Assembly (NCBI RefSeq): GCF_002980625.1
Contig: NZ_PVLR01000015.1
Coordinates: 1 to 64,000 of the forward strand
Reading direction: 5' to 3'
Length of the DNA stretch: 64,000 bases
Source: Malikia spinosa
Lineage (GTDB): Bacteria; Pseudomonadota; Gammaproteobacteria; Burkholderiales; Burkholderiaceae_C
Shown: piece by piece, positions 1 to 8,521 of the stretch
Layout of the letters: each line of letters starts with the position of its first letter
Numbering within the stretch: position 1 is the first letter of the stretch
The notes under the pieces: generated by a model
Database searches by the model: none
What the model saw: the letters and a program-made list of their open reading frames with translations, nothing else
Told to the model about the DNA's origin: nothing
Made by a program: the position numbers and the translations under genes

Positions 1-16
1 GGGGGGCCCCCCCCCC
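1..16. other. G6C10 homopolymer run at the window edge
   Basis: The first sixteen bases are six G followed by ten C. Nothing else in the window resembles this. It lies about 37 bases past the stop codon of the last gene of the photolyase operon. It could be a strong GC hairpin, a real homopolymer junction or a sequencing or assembly edge artefact. Bases 17-52 hold nothing I recognise. Confidence 0.5.
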
Positions 17-52
17 GCGGGCCCTGCCGAGCCTGCCGATGGCTGAATGCGG

Positions 53-1651
53 TCAGAGCGTCTCGATGCGCGCCAGCGTGGCTGCAGCCTGTTCGCTGAG
101 AGCGGCTCGCGCCTCGGGCGTCATCTTGTCGAGGTTCTTGTAGACCATGGCCAGCCGGTGGTTGCCGCGCAGGCGCTCGGCCTGGCGCTCGAAGAAGTCC
201 CAGTAGAGCGCGTTGAACGGGCAGGCGCGCTCGCCGGTTTTCGGCTTCTTGTCGTAACGGCAGCCCTTGCAGTGGTCGCCCATGCGGTCCAGGTAGGCGG
301 CGCTGGACACATAGGGCTTGGTCGCGAGCTGGCCGCCATCGGCGAACTGGCTCATGCCGAGGGTATTGGGCGCCTCGACCCATTCGAAGGCGTCGATGTA
401 GATGCCCAGGTACCAGCGGTGCAGCGGCTGCGGGTCGAGCCCGGCCAGCAGCGCGAAGTTGCCAATCACCATCAGGCGCTGGATATGGTGCGCATAGGCC
501 TGCTGCAGTGAAGCCCGGATCGCCGCCGCCAGGCAGGCCATGCCGGTGTCGCCGTTCCAGAACCAGTGCGGCAACGGGCGCTGGTGCCCCAGCGCGTTGG
601 ATTCGGTGTAGCCCGGCATGCGGGCCCAGTAGACGCCGCGCACATATTCGCGCCAACCCAGGATCTGACGGATGAAGCCCTCGGTAGCGGCCAGCGGCGC
701 CCTGCCCTCGCGCCAGGCCTGCTCGACGCGCTGCACCACCTCCTGCGGGTTCAGCATCTTGACATTGAGCGCGAACGACAACAGCGAGTGAAACAGGCGC
801 CAGCTCTTGCTGGAGAGCGCATCCTGGTAGTCACCGAAATGCGGCAGTGCCTGCTCGATGAAGTCGTCGAGCTGCTGCAAGGCCTCGGCGCGGTTCAGCG
901 GCCAGCGGAAATCAGCCGCCTGCGGCTGGCCCAGGGTGACGATGCCGGCAGCCTCGATCTGGCGCCATAGCGCCGAATGGTCATGCCGCGGCCGGCGGTC
1001 AGCGGGTTCGGGCGGATTGCCGGGCCAGGACTTGCGATTGTCGGCATCGAAGTTCCACTGGCCGCCCTCCGGCTGGCCGTCGGCGTCGAGCAGCACGCCG
1101 TGGCGCCGCCGTAGCGTGCGGTAGAAATGCTCGAGCAGCCACTGCTTGCGGTCGGCAAAGAGCTCGGCCGCCTCGCCGCGCGCGGTATAGAAATGCTCGC
1201 TGTCGACGGCCTGGCAGGCAATCGGCTGGCGCGCGGCCCAGTCGTTCAGCTGCGCGTCGAGCCGCCATTCGTCGGGTTGCTGCCACTCGACCGCGCTGGC
1301 ACCGTAATGGCTGATCAGCGCATCGAGGTTGGCAGTCAGCGACTGGCGGTTCGAGGCATCGTCGATCGCGACATGGCGCACGCGGTGGCCGGCGGCCTTG
1401 AGCTGGCGCGCGAAGTCGCGCATGGCGGCAAAGATCGCGATCACCTTCTGTGCGTGGTGCACGACATAGTCGGTTTCCTGGCGCAGCTCCAGCAGGACAT
1501 GGACCCGCTGCGGATCGGGGCGGGCGAACCAGGAATGCAGCGGATTGAGCTGGTCGCCCAGGATCAGGCACAGCGTCGGGCCGGCCGGCGCGCTGGTGGC
1601 GGCAGCGGCTGGGCCGATGGCTTGGGCAGCAGTGGGTTCGATGGCGCTCAT
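53..1651 (-). CDS. FeS-cluster bacterial cryptochrome/photolyase (PhrB/CryB type)
   Basis: A 532-residue member of the FeS-BCP family, flavoproteins that repair (6-4) photoproducts or sense light. The N-terminal Rossmann domain starts near residue 25 (LCLILGDQLNP). The C-terminal FAD-binding domain carries four cysteines, C373, C461, C464 and C477. Their spacing (88, 3, 13) equals that of the [4Fe-4S] ligands I recall for Agrobacterium PhrB (C350, C438, C441, C454), so a cluster is very likely. The start ATG overlaps the stop of the upstream DASH gene by four bases (ATGA), indicating translational coupling. It is the last gene of the 13-gene light operon. Repair function versus signalling cannot be settled from sequence. 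Confidence 0.93.
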   Translation of the reverse strand: MSAIEPTAAQAIGPAAAATSAPAGPTLCLILGDQLNPLHSWFARPDPQRVHVLLELRQETDYVVHHAQKVIAIFAAMRDFARQLKAAGHRVRHVAIDDASNRQSLTANLDALISHYGASAVEWQQPDEWRLDAQLNDWAARQPIACQAVDSEHFYTARGEAAELFADRKQWLLEHFYRTLRRRHGVLLDADGQPEGGQWNFDADNRKSWPGNPPEPADRRPRHDHSALWRQIEAAGIVTLGQPQAADFRWPLNRAEALQQLDDFIEQALPHFGDYQDALSSKSWRLFHSLLSFALNVKMLNPQEVVQRVEQAWREGRAPLAATEGFIRQILGWREYVRGVYWARMPGYTESNALGHQRPLPHWFWNGDTGMACLAAAIRASLQQAYAHHIQRLMVIGNFALLAGLDPQPLHRWYLGIYIDAFEWVEAPNTLGMSQFADGGQLATKPYVSSAAYLDRMGDHCKGCRYDKKPKTGERACPFNALYWDFFERQAERLRGNHRLAMVYKNLDKMTPEARAALSEQAAATLARIETL

Positions 1652-3015
1652 GGCTGGCCCCAGAGCCGGCGATAGGCGCCGTCGCGGTCGTAGTCCTGCG
1701 CCTGCTTGTGGGTGTTGAAACGGCGACCACCGCGCGGGTCGGTGCCGCGCCCGGCGACATAGAGCCAGTTGCCCTGGTTGCTCTGGACATCGTAGTCGAG
1801 CAGCTGGGACTCGAACCAGGCGGCACCGGCGCGCCAGTCACCGCCGAGGTCGTGCACCAGATAGCTGGCCACGTTCTGGCGCAGCCGGTTCGACAGATAG
1901 CCGGTGCAGATGAGTTCGCGCATGCCGGCATCGACCAGCGGGTTGCCGGTGCGGCCCTGGGTCCAGCGCTCGAAACCGCGGGCGTTGTGCGCCGGCAAGG
2001 GCAAGTCGGACAGGCCGCGCGGGCCGTAGAGACGGCGCCCATGCTTGCACTGCATCCAACGGAAATGGTCGCGCCAGAGCAGCTCGAACCAGAGCCAGTA
2101 GCTGCCGTCGTTGGCGCCGCGCTCGGCCTCGAAGGCGCGGATGGCAGCCATGGCCTGGCGTGGCGACAGCGCGCCGGTCGCGAGCCAGGGCGAGAACTTG
2201 CTCGAGTAGTCGAGCCCCGCCAGGCCGTTGCGGGTGTCCTTGTAGCTGTGCGGCAGGCCGCGCGCGCAATACTGGCGCAGATGGGCCAGCGCGGCGCGCT
2301 CGCCACCATGGCAGCAGGCTTCGGCATAAGGGAAGGAGCTGCGCGGATCGGCAGCAGCAGGCGGGATGGCGGGGCGTGCGGTCGCAGCCGCCAGCCAGGC
2401 GCGCAGCGCCGGTGCGCCCTCCGCAGCGGAATCGCCCGCCGCGCCGGGAACCATTGCCGCGACTGCAGCCGGCAGCGGTGGCAGCGCATCGGGCGCCGGC
2501 CTTGGCAGGGCTTCCAGCACACCAGCGCGTTCGAGTTTCTGGCGGAAAGTGGTGAAGGTATCGGGCACAGCCTCGGGACGGAAAGGCAGGTCAGCCGGAT
2601 CGATCAGGCTGGATTGCCAGACCGTCTCGACCTGCAGCCCGGCCGCGCGCAGCGCCTGCACCGCGTCCTGTTCCTCGGGCGCGGCGATGGCCTCGCAGAC
2701 CAGCCGGCTGGCGCCAAGCTGGCGCATCAATCCGGGCAGCAGCAAAGCCGGACTGCCCTGCAACTCGATCAGATCGCTGCCCAGCGCCTGCAGCCGTGGC
2801 TTCAGGTCATCAAGCGCCTGTGCCAGGAAGGCGCGCCGGTGCGACCCCATGCGCGCAAAGCCCCAGCGCGTGTCGCGCTGCTGCTGCGGGTCGTGCAGAT
2901 AGACCGGCAGCAACCAGCCGCCCTGCTCGCGTGCCCGCCTTGCCGCCAGCAGCAAGGCCAGGTTGTCGTGCAGGCGCAGGTCGTTGCGCAGCCAGTAGAT
3001 CACGCCGGTGCTCAT
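1648..3015 (-). CDS. DASH-family cryptochrome
   Basis: About 455 residues from the ATG at 3015, where the DASH N-terminus ([17 protein letters not shown]) begins; the longer open frame upstream is not needed. The N-terminal photolyase domain is followed by an FAD-binding domain with [14 protein letters not shown], then [18 protein letters not shown], a hallmark of Cry-DASH, and the closing [21 protein letters not shown] proteins repair cyclobutane dimers in single-stranded DNA or loops and bind FAD and MTHF. The gene overlaps its neighbours by four bases on both sides, the DUF2256 gene upstream and the FeS photolyase downstream. A light-induced repair role is inferred from family and operon. 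Confidence 0.93.
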   Translation of the reverse strand: MSTGVIYWLRNDLRLHDNLALLLAARRAREQGGWLLPVYLHDPQQQRDTRWGFARMGSHRRAFLAQALDDLKPRLQALGSDLIELQGSPALLLPGLMRQLGASRLVCEAIAAPEEQDAVQALRAAGLQVETVWQSSLIDPADLPFRPEAVPDTFTTFRQKLERAGVLEALPRPAPDALPPLPAAVAAMVPGAAGDSAAEGAPALRAWLAAATARPAIPPAAADPRSSFPYAEACCHGGERAALAHLRQYCARGLPHSYKDTRNGLAGLDYSSKFSPWLATGALSPRQAMAAIRAFEAERGANDGSYWLWFELLWRDHFRWMQCKHGRRLYGPRGLSDLPLPAHNARGFERWTQGRTGNPLVDAGMRELICTGYLSNRLRQNVASYLVHDLGGDWRAGAAWFESQLLDYDVQSNQGNWLYVAGRGTDPRGGRRFNTHKQAQDYDRDGAYRRLWGQP

Positions 3016-3173
3016 CGTTGCGCCTGCTGGGACTTGGGCGCGCTGCGGCGGCAGCGCTCGGAGCAGTACTTGACCTGATCCCAGTCGCGCTCCCATTTCT
3101 TGCGCCAGGTAAAGGGCAGGCCGCAGCAGAGGCAGGTCTTGCTCGGCAGATCGGTTTTCTTCTTCATCTTCAT
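3012..3173 (-). CDS. DUF2256 small Cys-rich protein
   Basis: A 53-residue protein. It reads [14 protein letters not shown], then [17 protein letters not shown] and [10 protein letters not shown]. The two paired-cysteine knots (CxxC and CxxxC) suggest a small zinc ribbon. This is the DUF2256 signature, a family known to travel with photolyase and cryptochrome genes. Its biochemical role is unknown to me. It starts 11 bases after the photolyase stop and its TGA overlaps the DASH ATG (ATGA), so it is translationally coupled inside the operon. A second in-frame ATG lies two codons downstream, at 3167. Confidence 0.9.
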   Translation of the reverse strand: MKMKKKTDLPSKTCLCCGLPFTWRKKWERDWDQVKYCSERCRRSAPKSQQAQR

Positions 3174-3184
3174 GCGGATCGCTC

Positions 3185-4738
3185 TCAAAAATCCAGGCTC
3201 AGTTGCGCCGCGTCGGGCGCTGCTGCGTTGCGACGGGTGACGCGGGTGCCGCGATCAGAAACTCGCCCCGGCATGCCCTTGCGCGAGCCATGCTTGTCGA
3301 CGATGGCGGCCTTGGCGGCGCGCACCTCGGGCTGGGCGCGGCGCGCGTAGAGTCTTTGCTTGGACTCACGGGTGGCGACTTCGAGATCGACCAGCGGCAG
3401 CGCGATATCGACGCCGACCCGCAGGCCACAACGCTGCTGCAGCTCGGGCGGCAGGCGCCAGGGCTCGAAGATCCAGCTGTCGGGCACGCGGCGCAAGGCC
3501 GGCAGCCAGCGCCGCACGAACACGCCCTGCGGGTCCTGGTCGCGCGCCTGCTTGATCGGGTTGTAGACCCGGGTGGTGTTGATGCCGGTGGTGCCCGACT
3601 GCATCTGCAACTGGCTCCAGTGGATGCCGGGTTCGTAGTCGAGGAACTCCCTGGCCAGCCACAGGCCGACCTCGCGCCAGTGCAACCAGAGCGGATAGGC
3701 CGCGACCGAGACCAGCATCGCGCGCATGCGGAAATTGAGCCAGCCGGTCTGGTGCAGCATCGCGACGCAGGCATCGACCAGCGGCCAGCCGGTGCGGCCC
3801 TGCACCAGAGCCTCGAAATGGGCCGGGTTCCAGTCGGGCTCGCGCAGGCCATCGTAGCCGCGGTGCAGATTGCACGATTCGAGCGCCGGCTCGCTCTCGA
3901 GCTTCTGGATGAAATGGCAATGCCAGTAGAGCCGGCTCAGGAAGGCCTGCAAGCCCTGGCGGGCCCGCGCCTGCGAATCGGGCAACCGGGCGATCTGCGC
4001 GCGCGTGGCCTGCACCACTTCGCGCAGGCTGACGCTGCCCTGCGCCAGATAGGGCGACAGGCGCGAACAGGCGGTCGGTGCCGACAGCGGCGACGAGATA
4101 TGGCCCCGGTAGCGCTCGCAGCGCTGGTCGAGGAAGTCGTCGAGCAGCGCCAGCGCGCGCCGCCGGCCGCCCCGCTGGCGCTGCGGCGGCTGCCAGGGGT
4201 CCAGCCCCAGCTGCGCCGGCTGGGGCGGCAGGTCGCTGGACCAGGGCGGCTCGAAGCAGCGCAGTGCAGGCAAACCAGCCTGCGGCTGGGCCATCAGCGC
4301 CTCCCATTCGCGCTGCCAGTGCTTGCGGTCCGCCAGCCGGCGCACGACACCGAACTGCGGCCACTCGCGCCAGGCCACGCCGCGCGCGCGACACCAACGC
4401 CCGACTGCCAGGTCGCGCACATAGGTCCAGCCGTTGCCGGTCTCCTCGTGCGCGTGCAGTGCCAGAAAGGGCGCGGCGCGGTACAGCTGATCCAGCACCT
4501 CGACCGCCTCGCCGACTCGCACCAGCAGCCGCCCACCCAGGCGCTGCAGTTCGGCCGCCAGATCGGCCAGCCCCTCGAGCGCGAAGCGGTAATGCTGGGT
4601 CGCGGCGTCGGGCTGGGCCCAGAGCCCGGGCTCGATCACATACAGGCACAGCACCGGACCCAGGCGTGCCGCCTCGGCCAGCGGCGCATGGTCGCACAGG
4701 CGCAGGTCGCGCTTGAACCAGACGACGCGGTAGCTCAT
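3185..4738 (-). CDS. Photolyase/cryptochrome, non-DASH class I-like
   Basis: 517 residues: an N-terminal photolyase alpha/beta domain ([16 protein letters not shown]), a linker, and a helical FAD-binding domain ([20 protein letters not shown] near 216-235; [17 protein letters not shown] at 381-397). In the segment around the flavin ([16 protein letters not shown]) my manual alignment to the DASH paralogue puts H373 where CPD photolyases and DASH proteins have the Asn facing flavin N5. The protein ends AQLSLDF, which fits the QLxLxF sliding-clamp-binding consensus. It starts two bases after the SnoaL-like stop. CPD repair is the default guess; a diverged cryptochrome subclass is possible. Confidence 0.88.
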   Translation of the reverse strand: MSYRVVWFKRDLRLCDHAPLAEAARLGPVLCLYVIEPGLWAQPDAATQHYRFALEGLADLAAELQRLGGRLLVRVGEAVEVLDQLYRAAPFLALHAHEETGNGWTYVRDLAVGRWCRARGVAWREWPQFGVVRRLADRKHWQREWEALMAQPQAGLPALRCFEPPWSSDLPPQPAQLGLDPWQPPQRQRGGRRRALALLDDFLDQRCERYRGHISSPLSAPTACSRLSPYLAQGSVSLREVVQATRAQIARLPDSQARARQGLQAFLSRLYWHCHFIQKLESEPALESCNLHRGYDGLREPDWNPAHFEALVQGRTGWPLVDACVAMLHQTGWLNFRMRAMLVSVAAYPLWLHWREVGLWLAREFLDYEPGIHWSQLQMQSGTTGINTTRVYNPIKQARDQDPQGVFVRRWLPALRRVPDSWIFEPWRLPPELQQRCGLRVGVDIALPLVDLEVATRESKQRLYARRAQPEVRAAKAAIVDKHGSRKGMPGRVSDRGTRVTRRNAAAPDAAQLSLDF

Positions 4739-4740
4739 GC

Positions 4741-5172
4741 TCAGGCGTTGGCGCGCGCTTTCAGCCAGCGCATCAGGCCGCCGACCAGCGGCAGCTTTTC
4801 ATAGAGCTCCTCGGCCGCATCCCAGTAGTCGCGGTGCAGCGTCACCAGCCCGGCGTCATCGAGCTTCAGGTGCGTTGCGCCCTCGATGCGCTGCAGCTCG
4901 CCGCGCCTGAAGTTCTTGAAGCGGAAGGTGAAGTCCCAGCTCAGGAAGGCGTCGCTGCCCTGCTGCAGCTGCTGGGTGACGACGAAGCGCGGCTGGTCGA
5001 GCGAGTCGAACATGTGCTGGAAGATGCGCGCGATCGCCGGCACGCCGCGCACGTCGTTGAACGGGTCCTTGAAGCGTGCGTCGGCGGCGTAATACTGGCC
5101 GAGCCGCGCGATATCGGCCGGCTGCAGTTGCTCGAAATAACGGGCGAAGCGGGAAATGGCGTCCGGTGGCAT
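4741..5172 (-). CDS. SnoaL-like / NTF2-fold protein
   Basis: 143 residues. The pattern FARYFEQLQPADIARLGQYYAADARFKDPFNDVRG is typical of the SnoaL-like/NTF2 fold, and homologues recur in light- and singlet-oxygen-induced photolyase clusters. A substrate cannot be predicted. The fold forms small enzymes or ligand-binding cups, so a role in the lipid chemistry encoded upstream is possible but inferred. It lies three bases after the SDR stop and two bases before the photolyase start, clearly in the operon. Confidence 0.85.
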   Translation of the reverse strand: MPPDAISRFARYFEQLQPADIARLGQYYAADARFKDPFNDVRGVPAIARIFQHMFDSLDQPRFVVTQQLQQGSDAFLSWDFTFRFKNFRRGELQRIEGATHLKLDDAGLVTLHRDYWDAAEELYEKLPLVGGLMRWLKARANA

Positions 5173-5175
5173 GGC

Positions 5176-5946
5176 TCAGAGCCCGGTCAGGCGCCGCACC
5201 AGCGCGAAATAGGCGCGGTAGGGCAGCAGTCGCAGCAGCAGCAGGAAGCGGCTGAAGCGCTTGGGGAAATGGATCATGAATTCGCCGCGCTCCCAGCCGC
5301 GCACGATCTCGGCGGCAGCCTGTTCGGGCGTCAGCAGCGCCGGCATCGGGAAGTCGTTGCCGGCGGTCAGCGGCGTCGCGACGAAGCCGGGCGTGATCAC
5401 GCTGACGCCCAGGCCCCGCGGCTGCAGGTCGAGGTAGAGCGATTCGGCAAGGTTGATCAGCGCGGCCTTGGTCGGGCCGTAGGCCAGGCTCCTGGGCAGG
5501 CCGCGAAAACCCGCCACGCTGCTGACCAGGCTGACATGACCATGGCCCTGCGCCAGCAGCGCCGGCAGCAAGGCCGCCAGCAGATGCCAGACCCCGGTCA
5601 GGTTGACCTGCTGATGGCGCAACGCGTCGTCGAGGTCGATGTCCATCGCGCGCATCGGCTGGTAGTGACCCGCGAGGTAGCAGACCAGATCGAGCGGGCC
5701 GGCGGCCAGCAGCTGATCGGAGGCCTGCTGCAGCGCCGCGCGGTCGGTGATGTCGAGCGCCAGCGCCTGGCTGCCCGGATGGGCGGCGACGAAGTCGTCG
5801 AGCGCGGCGGCCTGGCGTGCCGACACGATCACGCGGGCACCGCGCCCATGCAACAGGCTGGCGGTGGCGCGGCCGATGCCGCTGGAAGCCCCGATCAGCC
5901 AGACGCGCCGACCCTGCCAGCGGTCGATGCGTGGGTTCAGGCTCAT
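5176..5946 (-). CDS. Short-chain dehydrogenase/reductase
   Basis: 256 residues of classical SDR. The cofactor motif GASSGIG is at 19-25, the catalytic serine at S142/S143 (SLVSSVAG), and the YxxxK motif at Y156 and K160 (AYGPTKAA). A hydrophobic, basic C-terminus (RFLLLLRLLPYRAYFALVRRL) may attach it to membrane. The start codon overlaps the DUF3833 lipoprotein stop by four bases. An SDR of this kind belongs to the conserved set shared with the singlet-oxygen sigma-E regulon of Rhodobacter, as I recall it. The substrate is unknown; a lipid-linked alcohol or ketone is a guess from context. Confidence 0.92.
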   Translation of the reverse strand: MSLNPRIDRWQGRRVWLIGASSGIGRATASLLHGRGARVIVSARQAAALDDFVAAHPGSQALALDITDRAALQQASDQLLAAGPLDLVCYLAGHYQPMRAMDIDLDDALRHQQVNLTGVWHLLAALLPALLAQGHGHVSLVSSVAGFRGLPRSLAYGPTKAALINLAESLYLDLQPRGLGVSVITPGFVATPLTAGNDFPMPALLTPEQAAAEIVRGWERGEFMIHFPKRFSRFLLLLRLLPYRAYFALVRRLTGL

Positions 5947-6539
5947 CGCGCCACTCCGGTCGGTGCGGCCGCAGCGGCGGGTTCCGCCTGGGCAGCGGCC
6001 AGCGAAACCGGCTTGTAAAAGCTCAGCGTGACCTCGCCCAGGCGCAGGCCGAACTTGCTCATGGTGGCGCGGTTCAGCATGACCTGCTGGTCGATCAGGT
6101 ACATCCAGTCATCGAACTGGACCTCGTAGGTCTTGCCGTCGACCGGCAGCTTGAGCGTGTAGGCCCAGCGAAAGGCGTTGCCCGCGACCTGGCCGTTGGC
6201 CTCGCCGACCACGTCATCGGCGCGCCCGGTGTAGCGGCCGTTGCCGTGATGGGTCAGGCGCCAGATGCGGCGCTCGCGCGTGCCGTCCGAATAGAGGAAA
6301 TGCTCGTCGAGCACGCCCTGCTCGCCTTCCCAGCGCCCCTCCATGCGGACCGTGAAGCGCTTGACGACCGCGCCGCCACGGTCCTGGAACATGCCATGGG
6401 CCTCAACCGGGCCGTCGAAATAGCGCCGCAGATCGAGCGCGGGTTGCTCGGCGGCGTAGTCGGTGACCTGCGGGCCGGCACAACCAGTCAAGATCGCCAG
6501 GCCGGCCGCCAGCGACAGCAGCAGAAGTTTCGGTTTCAT
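5943..6539 (-). CDS. DUF3833 family lipoprotein
   Basis: 198 residues from the ATG at 6539. The N-terminus MKPKLLLLSLAAGLAILTGC is a lipoprotein signal with lipobox Cys at residue 20. The body (RRYFDGPVEAHGMFQDRGG, then WEGEQGVLDEHFLYSDGTRERRIW) matches DUF3833, predicted beta-rich. The open frame extends 70 codons upstream but overlaps the symporter gene, so the signal-peptide start is preferred; it overlaps the symporter stop by four bases. The likely location is the periplasmic face of a membrane. Function is unknown, but it recurs with the SDR, GPH symporter and fatty-acid methyltransferase genes. Confidence 0.9.
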   Translation of the reverse strand: MKPKLLLLSLAAGLAILTGCAGPQVTDYAAEQPALDLRRYFDGPVEAHGMFQDRGGAVVKRFTVRMEGRWEGEQGVLDEHFLYSDGTRERRIWRLTHHGNGRYTGRADDVVGEANGQVAGNAFRWAYTLKLPVDGKTYEVQFDDWMYLIDQQVMLNRATMSKFGLRLGEVTLSFYKPVSLAAAQAEPAAAAAPTGVAR

Positions 6540-7897
6540 CGGGAACTCCAGGGATGATGCAGACGGCTCCAGCGCCAGAGCGCCGCCGCCGCCAACAGTT
6601 TGAGGACACAGGGCAGCACGGCATAGGCCCAGCTCAGGGCCAGCAAGCCCTGCGCGCTGCGGCTGCCCGGCTCGTAACCCCACCAGGCCAGCAGCGGCAG
6701 CGCCAGACCGGCAGCCAGTGCGAGGTTGAGCTTGGTGGCGAAATTCCACCAGCCGAAATAGGTCGCGGCATGCTGGTCGCGCTGACCCGACTCAGCCAGC
6801 AGACCCGCCAGCAAGGCGCTCGGCAATGCCAGGTCGGCACCGAGAGCCAGACCGGCCAGCAGGCAGACCAGGCCGAACGGGATCAGGTCGCCCGCGCCCA
6901 GCGCTGCGGCCCAGCTGAACACCGCCACCGACAGCCCCATGCCGAGCAGCCAGCTGCGCGCCAGCCCCCAGATCCGCACCAGGCGCAGCCACAGCGGCAA
7001 ACCGAGCGCCGCCGCCAGGAAATAGGTCAGCAGGAACAGCGGCTGCTGGGCCGCCGGGGCCTGCAACCGGTCCTCGATGAAGAACAGCACCAGCGTGGCC
7101 GGAATCGCAGTGGCGATGCCGTTGAGCACGAACACCCCGAGCAGGCCCCGAAACGCCGGCTGGCGCCAGGGCTGCCAGAACGAGACCGGCACCCGCCCCG
7201 GATCGACCACCCCCTGCGGCGCGTGCGGCGCGTGCGGTGCGTGCGGCAGCGGCGAATGCCACCAGGCCAGGCAGCCCAGCGCCAGGCTGATGGCGAACAC
7301 GGCCAGCATGGCACCGATGCCCTGCCAGGCCGGCAGCACGGAGGCCAGCACAACCCCGAACAGGCCCGCGCCCTCGCGCCAGGCCACGATGCGGCCGCGC
7401 TCGACCTCGCCGCCGCCGAGCCGCGCGCCCCAGGCCTGATGCGCGATGGCCAGCAGGCTGTAGGCGGCATAGGTCAGCAGCAAGGCGGCGCCGGCCCAGA
7501 GCAGCAAGGCATTGGCAGCGCGCAGCGGTGGCAGGAACAGGCCGGTCAGGCCCAGCGCCAGCAGCAGCGCGGCCAGCAGCCCCAGCCGCTGCACGCTGCG
7601 CGCCGAGCGACGAAAGCAGCGGTCGATCCAGCGCCCCAGAAAAGGATCGATCAGCGCATCGGCCAGCCGCGCAGCCAGCAGCAAGGCACCCAGCGTCGCC
7701 AGCGGCAGGCCGAACTCGCGCGCATAGTGATGCGGCAGCAGCACATACAGCGGCAGCGAGACAAACGCCAGCGGCAGCCCGAGCAGGCCGTAGGCCAGAC
7801 TCTGGCGGGCGTTCAGGCTCACGCTGCGCGGCGCTGGTCCTGCGACCGGCGCAGCGGCGACCGGTTGATCGGATTCGGAACCGAGTACGGCAGGCAT
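6536..7897 (-). CDS. MFS transporter, GPH (sugar:cation symporter) type
   Basis: 453 residues with about twelve hydrophobic segments. The N-terminal half (GLLGLPLAFVSLPLYVLLPHHYAREFGL, then RLADALIDPFLGRWIDR) is typical of the GPH/MFS_2 branch that includes MelB-like symporters. Members inside photolyase/cfa clusters are orphans whose substrate is unlikely to be a sugar; a lipid or lipid-derived substrate would fit the context. A loop in the middle has a His-Ala-Pro triplet repeat (see 7221-7247). It follows the chalcone-isomerase-like gene by 12 bases. Confidence 0.9.
   Translation of the reverse strand: MPAVLGSESDQPVAAAPVAGPAPRSVSLNARQSLAYGLLGLPLAFVSLPLYVLLPHHYAREFGLPLATLGALLLAARLADALIDPFLGRWIDRCFRRSARSVQRLGLLAALLLALGLTGLFLPPLRAANALLLWAGAALLLTYAAYSLLAIAHQAWGARLGGGEVERGRIVAWREGAGLFGVVLASVLPAWQGIGAMLAVFAISLALGCLAWWHSPLPHAPHAPHAPQGVVDPGRVPVSFWQPWRQPAFRGLLGVFVLNGIATAIPATLVLFFIEDRLQAPAAQQPLFLLTYFLAAALGLPLWLRLVRIWGLARSWLLGMGLSVAVFSWAAALGAGDLIPFGLVCLLAGLALGADLALPSALLAGLLAESGQRDQHAATYFGWWNFATKLNLALAAGLALPLLAWWGYEPGSRSAQGLLALSWAYAVLPCVLKLLAAAALWRWSRLHHPWSSR
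7221..7247 (-). repeat. 9-bp tandem repeat x3 (His-Ala-Pro) in the symporter gene
   Basis: Three near-perfect copies of gcgtgcggc (the second ends in t) encode PHAPHAPHAP in a loop of the MFS transporter. The unit is a multiple of three, so copy-number change would lengthen the loop without a frameshift. Confidence 0.85.
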
Positions 7898-7909
7898 GGC
7901 AGTCCTGCC

Positions 7910-8521
7910 TCAGCCCGGGCCGACGCCAGCCAGCAGCGCCTCGCGCAGCGTCGGCTCGGAAGTCGCGGGCGAGAGCCAGATGGCAAAGAACAGGCGCGCG
8001 AACTCGGGATCGGCCACCTCGCCCAGCAAGCGTCCGCCCTGCTCGAAGCGCGCGCCCAGGCCCGGCCGATGCAGACCGACGATCCGGTCGCCCGGCCTGA
8101 CATCGGGCAGCGCCGCCTGCAGGGCACGCTGCCAGCGCTGGGCCTGGGAATCGCTGAAGGTGCCCAGGCGGCGCATCTCCTGGATCGAGCGGTCGGCGAT
8201 CGCGCCGGCCTTGAAGGCGCGCCGGTATTCAAGCTCGAGCGCGAACGGCTGGCTGGCAAAGGACTCGGGCCGGAAACCGGGCCCGACCCAGAGACTGGCC
8301 TGGTAGACCTCGAGGCCCCAGAAGCGCAGCAGGCCCTGGCCCGCGAGCCGGGTCCCCGCCAGCGGCGCCAGGCGACCGCTGTCCGCCAGCGCGGCCGTCG
8401 CGGGCACCGGCTCGGTTGCCGCCAGCGCCTGGCCCTGTGCCTGGGCACTGCCCGAGCAGGACATGGCCAGCCCGACGCACAGCAGCAGCGGACCGATGCG
8501 GCGCCGGGCGGCAGGGCTCAT
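7910..8521 (-). CDS. Chalcone isomerase-like protein, exported
   Basis: 203 residues. An N-terminal signal-like stretch (RRIGPLLLCVGLAMSCSGSAQAQ) precedes a chalcone-isomerase-like domain: RLAGQGLLRFWGLEVYQASLWVGPGF, then LELEYRRAFKAGAIADRSIQEMRRLG. Bacterial members of this fold generally lack flavonoid isomerase activity and some bind fatty acids, which would suit the neighbouring fatty-acid methyltransferase. The start overlaps the methyltransferase stop by four bases. The specific role is inferred, not shown. Confidence 0.85.
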   Translation of the reverse strand: MSPAARRRIGPLLLCVGLAMSCSGSAQAQGQALAATEPVPATAALADSGRLAPLAGTRLAGQGLLRFWGLEVYQASLWVGPGFRPESFASQPFALELEYRRAFKAGAIADRSIQEMRRLGTFSDSQAQRWQRALQAALPDVRPGDRIVGLHRPGLGARFEQGGRLLGEVADPEFARLFFAIWLSPATSEPTLREALLAGVGPG

